From the NCBI RefSeq assembly GCF_021650975.2, contig NZ_CP091285.1, positions 434,001 through 498,000 on the forward strand: DNA of 64,000 nucleotides, read 5' to 3'. The first letter of the stretch is position 1. Each line of letters starts with the position of its first letter. This document shows positions 1 through 9,558 of the stretch, in pieces. The notes below the pieces were generated by a model. It was not told the origin of the DNA. It searched no databases and saw only the letters and a program-made list of their open reading frames with translations. The position numbers and the translations under genes were made by a program. Origin of the DNA: Flavobacterium jumunjinense (GTDB lineage: Bacteria; Bacteroidota; Bacteroidia; Flavobacteriales; Flavobacteriaceae).

Positions 1-3000
1 TGATTAATAGTTTTAACCAACTTTCCTGTTATAGTAAGAATTTGAACTTGAACATCTAATGGTTCAAAAGGTCTATTATGTGAAAACCAAAATTCTGTAT
101 AACTTACAAAAGGATTCGGATAATTCAACACTCTTTCTATCACTAGATTTTCATTTCCACAAACAGCATTGAACTGAATCTCTTTTGTTATTAAATTGTT
201 ATATACATCCCACGCCTTAAAAAGAATAGTATGTATTCCCGGTGATAAATCTCTAAACTGATACCTTACTTTACCTTTTGTAAAATCGTCATTTTCAGTT
301 TCATAATAATCATTCAATATATACGGATTCTCTTCATCTCCATCTAAAATCGCTACAATATCATGACCAATACCACTTGCTGTATTTATTCCATGTTCAT
401 CTTCCAAAAAAGCAAGCAATATAGGCGAACAATTTGTAACACCACCAGAAACGAAACCTTTATCATTCATATACAAATTCGCTACAGGTGGAGTTTCATC
501 CATAGGAGCACTAACATTTATGCCTCCTACCAAAATAGCTCTATTATAACCCGTTTGATCCTCCAAAAAAGGAACGTTACGCTTTGCATAAAAACTTATT
601 TTACCATTTCCAACTGGTATTCTTATATCTTGAGGCACAACAAAACTTAATTCAAAGTTACCATTATTAATTGAAGCATTACCTCTAAAAATGGTTTCAC
701 CTAATGTCTGAAAATTCATAATTATCAATCCAGAAGCATTTGTTGTTCCATCATTACCCAATGTAGAACGATTTATATCCTTATCAAAAATCTGAACCGC
801 TAAATCACCATTATATCCAGAAATAATATTATCACTTTCATCCACCAACATTCCTTTAATTTTCATCTGACTTAACGCTTGAAATGTACCTGTAAAAGCA
901 GCAATAGGTGTATCATTTACTTCTGTCAATATAATTTTAGGTTTTGGAATTGCTAATTTCAAAGCGGGATCACCAATATAAAAGACTACTCTTCTATTTC
1001 CTGATGTACCTGGTCTTAATTTCGCCATCCTTAATGCTTCAGCAATAGTAACATAATCACTACCTCCAAAAGCATATAAACTCTCATTTAAAAAATTATT
1101 CATTGCAAGCCCAGTACTCACGAATATCAACCTTGTTGTAGCAATCAAACTTATTGCTCCTCCTTGTGCATTCCAATATAAATATTCTCCACCTGAAAAA
1201 CGGTTTGGATCATCAAAACGCGTAAAGTCGCAAGTTATTGTGATAAATAAAGGATATCTATATCTATTATATAAAGTTTGTGCATCTAATTTCTCAAACA
1301 ATCTTTCTTTTGCCAACGATTCTTCATTACCATGACCTAAATAATTTACCACTAACGAACCCAACTGTAAAGCATCCAAGAACGCTTCTTTAGCTTCTGG
1401 ATAACGCTCTCCACCAGCAGCCACTTCCTGTATATAAGCATCTGTATGTATCTTCTTAACATTAACAAATGGTTTTGCCGCTACTAAATCGTCTGCTAAC
1501 TCATTTAATTCTACTTGCAATTCAGAATCACTTGCTGAATCAGCATCATCCGAATAAATTGTATAACTATTTCTCCATCTACCATAAGACTGTTCATCAT
1601 GATATTCAATTACCTTGTTAACCATTTGCTGCGCCTGACTAGTCGAAGAAACTAACATTCTCCCAACAGCAATATCAAGACCGTCAACTCCATTCAACAT
1701 AGGACCTTCATTATCATCCATTAAAACATAAAAATCATCAGACATAAAAGTGGAAGACAAAGACATATTCAAAGAATTACCAGAAATAGAAGGCAAGTCA
1801 CTGTTTGGATTAAATCCATGAAAAACAGGAACAACATTATTATTGTTTGTTAGTCTATTTTTGTAATCATAAGAAGCATCTCCAAACATATTCAAATACT
1901 TCACTCTTTTAGTAGGATCGGAAGCATTCCAATAAACATACTTAACAAAATTACGTATTGCAGCTACATCTTGTTTTCCAGAACTAAATTCATTATAAAT
2001 CAACTCCAAAGGCACTACCCTAACTACTAAATTCGAATAATTCCTATGAAAATTAGCCAAAACTTCTGCCTGACTCACTAAAAAATTTGGAGTTATAATT
2101 AAATAATCAATATCTTCAAAACTACCTGTGTTATTATTAAATATTGTTCCTTTTAAGTTTTGATTTTGAACTCTTGAATTAGACTCCTTTAGAGGTGAAT
2201 AATAATCCCCCGTATCAACTGCAACATATTTTTTTTGTTCCCCTAGATTTACCTTAAAAGAAAATATTCCAGAGCCTGGATTATCATATTTAGCTACGTT
2301 ATAAATATCGGTTACATCCCAAACTTGAGATATAGAAGTAGCATTTGAAATATCATACTGACCTACTCCTATATTTATTAGCGCATCATTATTAAAAAAA
2401 GAAAATTGCTTACCAAACCCTTGAAGGTTACATTTTGCATTCAAAATAATATAATCTAGATACCCATTAGAAGCAGGAATACCACCATTATTATAACTTA
2501 AACTTACGGTAACAGGAGAACTAACCACACTAACATTAGCCATCAAACCGTTTTCGAAACCTTCATTACCACTTCCAGCAGAAGAAAAACTAACATTCCC
2601 TAACATTTGAGTCCCTACTTTAACATTAAAAGATGTAGAACCAAAAGATTTAGATGCAAAATTAATTTTTAGCTTAACAGGCACGGAAGCATCTAAATTA
2701 GGAATTTCCATTTGAAAATCCTGATTATTTTCAATATTAAATTCTTCTCCAAACCATCGTCTACCTACTTTACCGACATTAACTAAATCCTTTTCATGAA
2801 TAATTACATTATCAAACTTAGAAAAATTCAAGCTAGAGCTACCTGTAGGCACATTTGCATTTAAAATTCTTTTTCCTTGCCCTAAAGACGCAGTTACATA
2901 ATAATATGACTTATCGGAAAACAAATTGTTTTTTGTCAAACTCTCAGTACTCCAAACATCAACACCTTCAGCATAAAACAATATATAATCAGCATCATTA

Positions 3001-3725
3001 AAAACACCATCATCTTCACCAATAAATTGTATCGCATTCTCCTCTAAATCATTCGGATAAAAATCACTATTCAACAAAGGAAGCATTCTTCCTCCGTTTC
3101 CATAAATCTTAATATTTCTAGGATCTACATTAACATCCAATCCCAAACTCTTTAAGAATGTTTTAGAAATACGATAAACACCAGATTTCTCTACATAAAA
3201 CTTAAACCAATCTCCAGAAGCTAAAACAGAATTTTCGATACTTTGCACACCAAAAGAACTATTACCTCCTTTAGATGCACTTGGACTCCCAAAAGAGTAG
3301 CTATAACTAAGAGACACCACCTTTCTATAACCCGAATTATCTTTTATAATTGGCGAGAAACTAAAAAAACCAATATATTGATCTTTAGCTCGAACTGACT
3401 CTATTGTTGCTTTAATAGTGCTTGGAATCTTAGAAACATCCAAATCGAAAAGATCTTCAGAAGAAATAGACTCGTAAACAACATTAGAAACTTGTAAAGA
3501 ACTTTTATCAATATAATTTGAAACAAAAGTCTCTTCATTATATGTAATAGTCTTATTCGTAGTGTTTAAAACATAAAAATCACCTTTAAAACTAGGGAAT
3601 TGATAAACCGTCTCACCAGATTTAAAAGTAGACTTACCTTCCCATTCAAGAAAAATGTTTTTTTGATTTTGAGCCGCACAGTAGTAACTGAACAATAAAA
3701 CTATATAGAAATTAATCTTTTTCAT
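1..3725 (-). CDS. porU: PorU, type IX secretion system C-terminal signal peptidase/sortase (3' end cut by the window)
   Basis: This is the C25 (gingipain-type) cysteine peptidase that removes the C-terminal sorting domain from type IX cargo at the outer membrane and attaches cargo to the cell surface. About 1241 residues are visible. Residues 1-19 form a signal peptide ending in CAAQ. The catalytic dyad is visible as His798 in NYLGHGNE and Cys832 in TITCDF, matching the His/Cys pair of PorU. The last visible residues (NYPNPF, then a TITGKL-like stretch) look like the start of the terminal beta domain, so probably little is missing. It is divergent from gldJ, its usual neighbour in flavobacteria. 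The start is the ATG at 3725, next to a clear signal peptide. Confidence 0.93.
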   Translation of the reverse strand, partial: MKKINFYIVLLFSYYCAAQNQKNIFLEWEGKSTFKSGETVYQFPSFKGDFYVLNTTNKTITYNEETFVSNYIDKSSLQVSNVVYESISSEDLFDLDVSKIPSTIKATIESVRAKDQYIGFFSFSPIIKDNSGYRKVVSLSYSYSFGSPSASKGGNSSFGVQSIENSVLASGDWFKFYVEKSGVYRISKTFLKSLGLDVNVDPRNIKIYGNGGRMLPLLNSDFYPNDLEENAIQFIGEDDGVFNDADYILFYAEGVDVWSTESLTKNNLFSDKSYYYVTASLGQGKRILNANVPTGSSSLNFSKFDNVIIHEKDLVNVGKVGRRWFGEEFNIENNQDFQMEIPNLDASVPVKLKINFASKSFGSTSFNVKVGTQMLGNVSFSSAGSGNEGFENGLMANVSVVSSPVTVSLSYNNGGIPASNGYLDYIILNAKCNLQGFGKQFSFFNNDALINIGVGQYDISNATSISQVWDVTDIYNVAKYDNPGSGIFSFKVNLGEQKKYVAVDTGDYYSPLKESNSRVQNQNLKGTIFNNNTGSFEDIDYLIITPNFLVSQAEVLANFHRNYSNLVVRVVPLELIYNEFSSGKQDVAAIRNFVKYVYWNASDPTKRVKYLNMFGDASYDYKNRLTNNNNVVPVFHGFNPNSDLPSISGNSLNMSLSSTFMSDDFYVLMDDNEGPMLNGVDGLDIAVGRMLVSSTSQAQQMVNKVIEYHDEQSYGRWRNSYTIYSDDADSASDSELQVELNELADDLVAAKPFVNVKKIHTDAYIQEVAAGGERYPEAKEAFLDALQLGSLVVNYLGHGNEESLAKERLFEKLDAQTLYNRYRYPLFITITCDFTRFDDPNRFSGGEYLYWNAQGGAISLIATTRLIFVSTGLAMNNFLNESLYAFGGSDYVTIAEALRMAKLRPGTSGNRRVVFYIGDPALKLAIPKPKIILTEVNDTPIAAFTGTFQALSQMKIKGMLVDESDNIISGYNGDLAVQIFDKDINRSTLGNDGTTNASGLIIMNFQTLGETIFRGNASINNGNFELSFVVPQDIRIPVGNGKISFYAKRNVPFLEDQTGYNRAILVGGINVSAPMDETPPVANLYMNDKGFVSGGVTNCSPILLAFLEDEHGINTASGIGHDIVAILDGDEENPYILNDYYETENDDFTKGKVRYQFRDLSPGIHTILFKAWDVYNNLITKEIQFNAVCGNENLVIERVLNYPNPFVSYTEFWFSHNRPFEPLDVQVQILTITGKLVKTIN

Positions 3726-3879
3726 CCTTTATAAAACGTAATAAGTATTTTTATATTACAAATAGAAAGAAAATTTTTCTTAATTTTGGGAATTATTACA
3801 ATAAAAATCATTTTTAAACGTTACCACTTAACAGTTTTAACATAAAATTAATTTATTTTTACATTTTTTTAAAAACATG

Positions 3880-3908
3880 TTGCATTTTAACACATTATTA
3901 TTATCTTG
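3880..3908 (+). promoter_or_regulatory. Candidate gldJ promoter
   Basis: A TTG at 3880-3882 is followed after 19 bases by TATCTTG (3902-3908). This approximates the Bacteroidota pattern TTG-N19-TAnnTTTG and leaves a leader of about 25 bases before the gldJ ATG. The -7 match is imperfect, so this is tentative. Confidence 0.35.
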
Positions 3909-3936
3909 CGTCACTAAATTTATTACCTACTAGAGT

Positions 3937-5634
3937 ATGAAAATTAAGAAAATTATGACAATGAAGGCTTTATTGATATTATCAATAGCAATAGGTTTTG
4001 CCAGTTGTAGCAAAAGTTCTGGAACCAAAGGTGGTTCGAGAGCAACTGGATGGAAAATCAACGACAAAAACGGTGGTTTTCAACACAATTCTAAATTCTC
4101 AAAACAAGAAACTCCTCCTGGAATGGTTCCAGTTGAAGGCGGGACTTTTACAATGGGTAAAGTACAGGATGATGTAATGCATGACTGGAACAATACTCCA
4201 AGTCAACAGCACGTACAGTCATTCTTTATGGATGAAACTGAAGTAACTAACTTAATGTACACTGAGTATTTATTTTGGTTAAAAACAGTATTCCCTCCAA
4301 CAGAAGAAAACTACAAAAACATTTACACAGGCGCTATTCCTGATACATTAGTTTGGAGAAATCGTTTAGGATACAATGAAACGATGACTAACAATTACCT
4401 AAGACACCCTGCTTATTCAGAATATCCAGTTGTTGGTGTTAACTGGATTCAAGCAGTTGAATTTAGTAAATGGAGAACTGATCGTGTTAATGAAAACATT
4501 CTAGAGAGAAATGGCTATTTGAAGAAAGATGCTAAAATTAGCTTAGGAACTGATGTAACAGCTGAATCTTCTTTTAGTACTGAAACGTATCTTGCTGCTC
4601 CAACTGAAACTTTTGGAGGAAACGAAGATATCGTGTACAAAAGAGAAATGAACGGTGGTAAAAAGCAAGTATCAGATACTGCTCAAAATGTATATGCACA
4701 AAGAAATTCAGGATTATTATTACCAGAATACAGACTTCCAACAGAAGCTGAATGGGAATATGCTGCAACTTCTTTAGTAGGTAACAGAGAGTTCAACATA
4801 TACAAAGGACAGAAAAAATATCCATGGGGAGGTCAATACACTCGTGATGGAAAAAGACAAACAAGAGGTGACCAATTGGCTAACTTCAAACAAGGAAAAG
4901 GTGACTACGGTGGTATAGCTGGATGGAGTGATGATGGTGCTGATATTACAAATAAAGTAAAAAGTTACCCTCCAAATGATTTTGGATTATATGACATGGC
5001 AGGAAACGTTGCAGAATGGGTTGCCGATGTATACAGACCAATGGTTGATGATGAAGCAAATGATTTCAACTACTATAGAGGAAACGTTTACATGAAAAAC
5101 AAAATTGGTGAAGACGGAACTGTAGAAATTGTTACAGCTGATAATATTGCTTATGACACTTTAAGTAATGGTAAAATTATGGCTAGAAACTTACCTGGAC
5201 AATTAGCACAAGTCCCAGTTGACGAAAACGAAACTTATTTAAGACAAAACTTCTCTACTTCTGACAACAAGAATTACAGAGATGGTGATAAAGCTTCTAC
5301 TCGTTATTTCAACTTCTCATCTTCTGATGATGAAGGAGAAGGAAAAGAAGATAAAATGAGAATGTACGAATCTCCGAAACACTCAATATCTGTTGACAGT
5401 TCTGGAATTGTTAAAAAATATGACAAATCAGACAAAAGAACTACTTTAGTTAATAATGACGTAAGAGTTTATAAAGGTGGTTCATGGAGAGACAGAGCTT
5501 ATTGGCTAGATCCTGCGTCAAGAAGATATTTCCCTCAAGATATGGCTACAGATTACATTGGTTTTAGAAATGCAATGTCTAAAGTAGGTCCTAAGTCTAA
5601 CAAAAAGACTCCAAGAGGAAATCCTAAATACTAA
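3937..5634 (+). CDS. gldJ: GldJ, gliding motility / type IX secretion lipoprotein
   Basis: Outer-membrane-associated lipoprotein needed for flavobacterial gliding and type IX secretion. The 565-residue product begins with a lipoprotein signal ending in GFASC (lipidated Cys24). The body is a formylglycine-generating-enzyme/sulfatase-modifying-factor fold, recognisable from VPVEGGTFTMG, LPTEAEWEYA, GLYDMAGNVAEWVAD and, near the end, VYKGGSWRDRAYWLDPA. GldK and GldJ share this fold but are not known to have the enzyme activity. The divergent porU and downstream murF match the arrangement in other flavobacteria. A strong intrinsic terminator follows the stop codon. Confidence 0.96.
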   Translation: MKIKKIMTMKALLILSIAIGFASCSKSSGTKGGSRATGWKINDKNGGFQHNSKFSKQETPPGMVPVEGGTFTMGKVQDDVMHDWNNTPSQQHVQSFFMDETEVTNLMYTEYLFWLKTVFPPTEENYKNIYTGAIPDTLVWRNRLGYNETMTNNYLRHPAYSEYPVVGVNWIQAVEFSKWRTDRVNENILERNGYLKKDAKISLGTDVTAESSFSTETYLAAPTETFGGNEDIVYKREMNGGKKQVSDTAQNVYAQRNSGLLLPEYRLPTEAEWEYAATSLVGNREFNIYKGQKKYPWGGQYTRDGKRQTRGDQLANFKQGKGDYGGIAGWSDDGADITNKVKSYPPNDFGLYDMAGNVAEWVADVYRPMVDDEANDFNYYRGNVYMKNKIGEDGTVEIVTADNIAYDTLSNGKIMARNLPGQLAQVPVDENETYLRQNFSTSDNKNYRDGDKASTRYFNFSSSDDEGEGKEDKMRMYESPKHSISVDSSGIVKKYDKSDKRTTLVNNDVRVYKGGSWRDRAYWLDPASRRYFPQDMATDYIGFRNAMSKVGPKSNKKTPRGNPKY

Positions 5635-5653
5635 GAAATATTTATATATTTTC

Positions 5654-5685
5654 AAAAAAGCCCTTTCAGTTGAAAGGGCTTTTTT
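5654..5685 (+). terminator. Intrinsic terminator after gldJ
   Basis: A perfect 14-bp stem (AAAAAAGCCCTTTC with GAAAGGGCTTTTTT) encloses a 4-base loop and ends in a T run. It lies between gldJ and murF. It also shows that the ATG at 5670, which falls in the loop and 3' arm, is not the murF start. Confidence 0.9.
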
Positions 5686-5699
5686 ATTATCTTCGCTTT

Positions 5700-6986
5700 A
5701 TGAACATGAATGACATTTACATAAAATTTCTTGAATGTACAGGTTTTACTACTGACACAAGAAAAATTACAAAAGGAGACCTTTTTTTTGCATTAAAAGG
5801 AGATAATTTTAACGCCAATACATTTACAGAACAAGCACTTGAAAAAGGAGCTAAATATGTAATTATTGACGAAAAGAAATATCACATTGATGATAGAACC
5901 ATTTTAGTAGAAGATGTATTAAGCACACTACAACAACTTGCTAATTACCACAGAAAACAATTAGATATCATTATCATCTCTCTTACTGGAAGCAATGGAA
6001 AAACAACTACAAAAGAACTTATCAATGTTGTTCTATCAAAAAAATACAATACTAAAGCTACTTTTGGCAACTTAAACAACCACATAGGAGTTCCCTTAAC
6101 ATTACTTTCCTTTAACAAAGAGACTAAAATTGGAATAGTCGAAATGGGTGCTAATCATCAAAAAGAAATAGAATTCCTTTGCACAATTGCAGAACCCGAT
6201 ATTGGATACATAACCAATTTTGGAAAAGCACACTTAGAAGGATTTGGTGGAATTGAAGGCGTTATTAAAGGTAAAAGTGAACTATACAACTACTTAGAGC
6301 AAAACAAGAAGAACGTTATTGTAAACTTAGATGATGATTTACAAAATGAAAAAACAAAACATTTAAAGCGTTTTAGCTTTTCAACCAAGAAAGATTCAGA
6401 TGTAAAAATTCAGTCTGCGATAGCTAATCCAATGGTTACAATTGAACTTAACAACTTAAAGATACATTCTAATTTAATTGGACTATACAATTCGAACAAT
6501 ATTAACGCTGCAATTACTATTGGAAAATATTTTGAGGTTGACGACTCATTAATAAAAGAAGCGATTGAAGCATACATCCCATCAAACAATCGATCGCAAC
6601 TAATAACAAAAGAAAGTAATGAGATTATCTTAGATGCATACAATGCAAACCCAACTAGCATGCTTGCTGCCATTACTAATTTTCAGCAATTAGACAACAA
6701 GAAAAAGAAAATTGCTATATTAGGAGACATGTTCGAATTAGGTATAGAAAGCGAAGCAGAACACAAAAAAATCATTAACACTTTGTCAAAAATCAACATA
6801 ACGTGTTTCTGTATTGGAGCAAATTTTTATAAAAGCAAAATAGATTCTAAAACCATTCTATTCTTTAAGCATTTTGATGATTTTTCTAAAGAAATATTAG
6901 CTACAAATATTAGATTAAAAGACAATCTAATATTAATTAAAGGTTCGCGAGGAATGGCTCTAGAAAGAACGTTGGAAATTATTTAA
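5700..6986 (+). CDS. murF: MurF, UDP-N-acetylmuramoyl-tripeptide--D-alanyl-D-alanine ligase
   Basis: Cytoplasmic ATP-dependent ligase that adds D-Ala-D-Ala to the UDP-MurNAc-tripeptide in peptidoglycan synthesis. From the ATG at 5700 the protein has 428 residues. It shows the MurF N-terminal segment (TDTRKITKGDLFFALKGD), the Mur ligase P-loop GSNGKTTT (about 97-104), the NLNNHIGVPLTLL segment, EMGANHQKEI, and late DAYNANPTSM and LGDMFELG motifs. I reject the longer frame from 5670 because its start lies inside the gldJ terminator. The gene converges on the downstream thioredoxin-like gene and the two stop codons overlap. Confidence 0.95.
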   Translation: MNMNDIYIKFLECTGFTTDTRKITKGDLFFALKGDNFNANTFTEQALEKGAKYVIIDEKKYHIDDRTILVEDVLSTLQQLANYHRKQLDIIIISLTGSNGKTTTKELINVVLSKKYNTKATFGNLNNHIGVPLTLLSFNKETKIGIVEMGANHQKEIEFLCTIAEPDIGYITNFGKAHLEGFGGIEGVIKGKSELYNYLEQNKKNVIVNLDDDLQNEKTKHLKRFSFSTKKDSDVKIQSAIANPMVTIELNNLKIHSNLIGLYNSNNINAAITIGKYFEVDDSLIKEAIEAYIPSNNRSQLITKESNEIILDAYNANPTSMLAAITNFQQLDNKKKKIAILGDMFELGIESEAEHKKIINTLSKINITCFCIGANFYKSKIDSKTILFFKHFDDFSKEILATNIRLKDNLILIKGSRGMALERTLEII

Positions 6987-7312
6987 ATTGAAACCACTTT
7001 TATCAGTGCTTCAATGTTTTGAAAAACGTAAGAATGTGTTTTCAATCCACTTTCTTTTAAGAAAACGTTACCATTTTTATAATAATGAACCATTGGAATA
7101 ACATTAATATTATTACTCAATGTAAGATTTACATATTTTTCAATATCAATATTAGCTACTTGAATTTTTAAGGATTCTTCTGAAGAAATTTTATCAAGTA
7201 GCTTTTTCATTTTTTTACAAGGAATACACCAGCTCGCAGAAAAAAAAAGAACAACGATTTCATGCTCTTGCACTACTCTATATAATTCATCTTCGTTGTT
7301 AATTTCAATCAT
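6983..7312 (-). CDS. Thioredoxin-family protein (CIPC active site)
   Basis: A 109-residue thioredoxin fold with the active site WCIPCKKM (Cys29 and Cys32), the DIEKYVNL segment and a cis-Pro region VIPMVHYYKNG. It has no signal peptide, so it should act in the cytoplasm as a disulfide reductase. The classic WCGPC is replaced by WCIPC, so it is a divergent relative of the canonical thioredoxin at 32.4-32.7 kb. It appears to be a single gene that ends against murF. Confidence 0.88.
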   Translation of the reverse strand: MIEINNEDELYRVVQEHEIVVLFFSASWCIPCKKMKKLLDKISSEESLKIQVANIDIEKYVNLTLSNNINVIPMVHYYKNGNVFLKESGLKTHSYVFQNIEALIKVVSI

Positions 7313-7414
7313 TTTGTGCGCTGTTATTTTAATAACACAAAGTTCGAAATTAACGATAGAATAATAGTTTCCTATTTTACACTTTTAGTTAACAATTTTC
7401 CTATTCTAAAAAGA

Positions 7415-7684
7415 CTAAACTTCTTCATTCAATTTATTGATAATTTCCTTTTTTTTAGATTCTGATAATTTGTTGTTTCCATCAACTTTCAAAACATTTT
7501 TTAATTCTAAATTTATCAATTCATTTTGATGATTATAATTAACGCATGCTCTACAAATTACAGCATGATAATACAAAATCACTTTTTCTTTAAATGATCT
7601 ATCTGAAACATCTTTACTAATTATAGCTGTTACTCTTTTACAAGAAAAGAGCAAATAGGGTAAATATTTTCTAAAATTTATCAT
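7415..7684 (-). CDS. Small zinc-finger anti-sigma-like protein
   Basis: An 89-residue protein from the ATG at 7684. It contains HAVICRAC, which fits the HxxxCxxC metal motif of zinc anti-sigma (ZAS) domains (His40, Cys44, Cys47). It starts one base beyond the stop codon of the ECF sigma gene, so the two are almost certainly co-transcribed and probably paired. It lacks an obvious membrane segment, so it would be a cytoplasmic anti-sigma factor rather than a membrane-spanning one. A longer frame with a TTG start at 7696 is possible but unlikely. Confidence 0.72.
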   Translation of the reverse strand: MINFRKYLPYLLFSCKRVTAIISKDVSDRSFKEKVILYYHAVICRACVNYNHQNELINLELKNVLKVDGNNKLSESKKKEIINKLNEEV

Positions 7685-7685
7685 A

Positions 7686-8234
7686 TTAAATTTCAATACA
7701 TTTTTTTAAAAGCAATTTTGCTCTATGAATGATTTGCCAATAATTAGACACTGAAACTTCAAGTTCCTGACAAATTTCTTTTGTTTCTTTTTCGGAAAAA
7801 TATTTATACGATATCGCTAGGTTCCATTTTTCTGGAAGATTATTCAAACATTCTTTCAATTTCAATTCAACAAAACTACTGTTTTCACTTTTACTTGTTG
7901 ACCAAATTGTATCGTCCAAATTATTAATCCAGAAATTCTCTTCATCGAACATTTTATCAGAAAAAATCTCTCCATTTTTTTCAATAGATAAATAGCTTAC
8001 TTTACTAGACTTCCTAAAGTGATCTATAATTTTATTATTCAAAATAGTAATTAACCATGTTTTTGGCTTACTTCTGTTTTCAAATTTATCAAAAGATTTA
8101 AAACCAGAAATAAATGTCTCTTGCACTAAGTCTTCAGACAGTTCTTTAGAACTTGTCTTAACATAGGCCCAATTGTACAAATCGTCTCCGTAGAGAGCTA
8201 CCCAGTCTTGAAAAATTAAAGCTTTATCACTCAC
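7686..8234 (-). CDS. ECF-type RNA polymerase sigma factor
   Basis: A 182-residue sigma-70-family protein. Region 2 lies at about residues 12-80 (YNWAYVKTSS...ELSEDLVQETFISGFKSF, then KPKTWLITILNNKIIDHFRK). Region 4 lies at about 120-180 (LNNLPEKWNLAISYKYFSEKETKEICQELEVSVSNYWQIIHRAKLLLKKCI). The start is GTG, overlapping the upstream TGA as GTGA, which indicates translational coupling to the glycosyltransferase. It sits at the end of a minus-strand run whose upstream promoters share a distinctive sequence, so it may control that run. Confidence 0.92.
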   Translation of the reverse strand: MSDKALIFQDWVALYGDDLYNWAYVKTSSKELSEDLVQETFISGFKSFDKFENRSKPKTWLITILNNKIIDHFRKSSKVSYLSIEKNGEIFSDKMFDEENFWINNLDDTIWSTSKSENSSFVELKLKECLNNLPEKWNLAISYKYFSEKETKEICQELEVSVSNYWQIIHRAKLLLKKCIEI

Positions 8235-9556
8235 GCTAAATTATTTTTTATAGTTTTAAACTTTAACTCATAAATAAAAACACCAAAAACAAAGAGATAT
8301 TCTATAAACAACAGAATTACACTCTCTTTAAAGGATTCTTGACTATATGCAAAATAACTTAAAACTACAAAAAAAGACCAATAAAGCGGATATTTATATT
8401 GCGTAAAAACAGCTAATAGTAATAAATTAATAACATACCAAGGATGAATCGTTGTGGAAAGGAAAAAATAAATTGACAAAGCAATCAATCCATTAGAAAT
8501 AACTCTAGTCATGCTTAAGTTATTTTTATATAGCGAATAAAACAAAATAACTAAAATCGATACTACAGGAATCACTTTACCTATAATACCAATTGTGTTA
8601 TATCCTTTAACATAGAAACCGATCTCCCTAAAAACATAATACAGACTTGCATTAAATTCAAAATTCACAAACCATAAAGATATTGTTTCAGAATAGTTCG
8701 CTATTAAGTCTTTAGAAACAAAAGGCAAAAACAATAAAACATTAAATGAAATTATGACTAAATAGAATAGAACACTTTTTTTGAATCCTAGTTTCTGATA
8801 AAAAAAGGGCAGTAATAATAGTGGTAATAATTTAGTAGAAATAGATAATGTAATAAAAAGAGCACTGATTAGCCATTTATTTAAAAAGAAAAAATAGAAA
8901 CCGAGAAGCAAGAAAAACAACATTACCCCTTCAAAATGTAAATTACCCGTCAGTTCTATAATAACTAATGGATTAAGAAAATATAAAAATATAGTTTTAG
9001 GATTTCTATTTAACAATAATAATAATTTCTTTCCAAAAAAGTAAATTCCTAGATCTGCAAACAATACTATCAATTTTAGAACAAATGCAGCGAAAAAGAT
9101 AGATTTCGATGCAAAAAAAGCCGCAATCGCAAAGAAAAATTGATTAATTGGTGGATAATTAGAATAATGAGAAGCACTCAAATTCCCCATTGCATCATAT
9201 AGTTCTTTAGATTGAGCAATAGGAACAGTATCAATTATATCATTTGGTAAAAATGCATAGGGACTTATCCCAGACAAAATGAGTCTTCCATCCCAAATGA
9301 ATCGATAAAAATCCTGAGACCAAAACGGCAAACAAAAAAGAAGTACCAAACGGAATAAAGAACCAATTGCAAAAAGTTGATTCTCCTTAAACTCCTGAGA
9401 CTTATAAATAAAACAAAAAGAAACAAAAGCTAGAGAATACAAAAAGAATAAGACATTAAAACTATCTCTTGGCACAAAATAACCTAGAACAACATAAGCA
9501 ACAAAAGAGATCAGTATAAGTACTATTCCTTTATATTTTATATTTAAAAAACTCAA
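8231..9556 (-). CDS. GT-C fold membrane glycosyltransferase (GT87/mannosyltransferase-like)
   Basis: A 441-residue protein with about ten hydrophobic segments. The loop FWSQDFYRFIWDGRLILSG followed by SPYAF and YPPINQFFF is typical of polyprenol-phosphate-mannose-dependent GT-C enzymes (DUF2029/GT87). Such enzymes move a sugar from a lipid carrier on the outer face of the cytoplasmic membrane. The two upstream GT2 genes, one resembling a dolichyl-phosphate-mannose synthase, could supply the lipid-linked sugar. The only upstream start is a TTG, three bases after the previous stop codon; no ATG lies near the N-terminus. The acceptor is unknown. Confidence 0.82.
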   Translation of the reverse strand: MSFLNIKYKGIVLILISFVAYVVLGYFVPRDSFNVLFFLYSLAFVSFCFIYKSQEFKENQLFAIGSLFRLVLLFCLPFWSQDFYRFIWDGRLILSGISPYAFLPNDIIDTVPIAQSKELYDAMGNLSASHYSNYPPINQFFFAIAAFFASKSIFFAAFVLKLIVLFADLGIYFFGKKLLLLLNRNPKTIFLYFLNPLVIIELTGNLHFEGVMLFFLLLGFYFFFLNKWLISALFITLSISTKLLPLLLLPFFYQKLGFKKSVLFYLVIISFNVLLFLPFVSKDLIANYSETISLWFVNFEFNASLYYVFREIGFYVKGYNTIGIIGKVIPVVSILVILFYSLYKNNLSMTRVISNGLIALSIYFFLSTTIHPWYVINLLLLAVFTQYKYPLYWSFFVVLSYFAYSQESFKESVILLFIEYLFVFGVFIYELKFKTIKNNLA

Positions 9557-9558
9557 AA

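Noticed and set aside
5670..5699. Ten-residue N-terminal extension of MurF
   Set aside because: The ATG lies in the loop and arm of the gldJ terminator hairpin; MurF family members begin near the downstream ATG.
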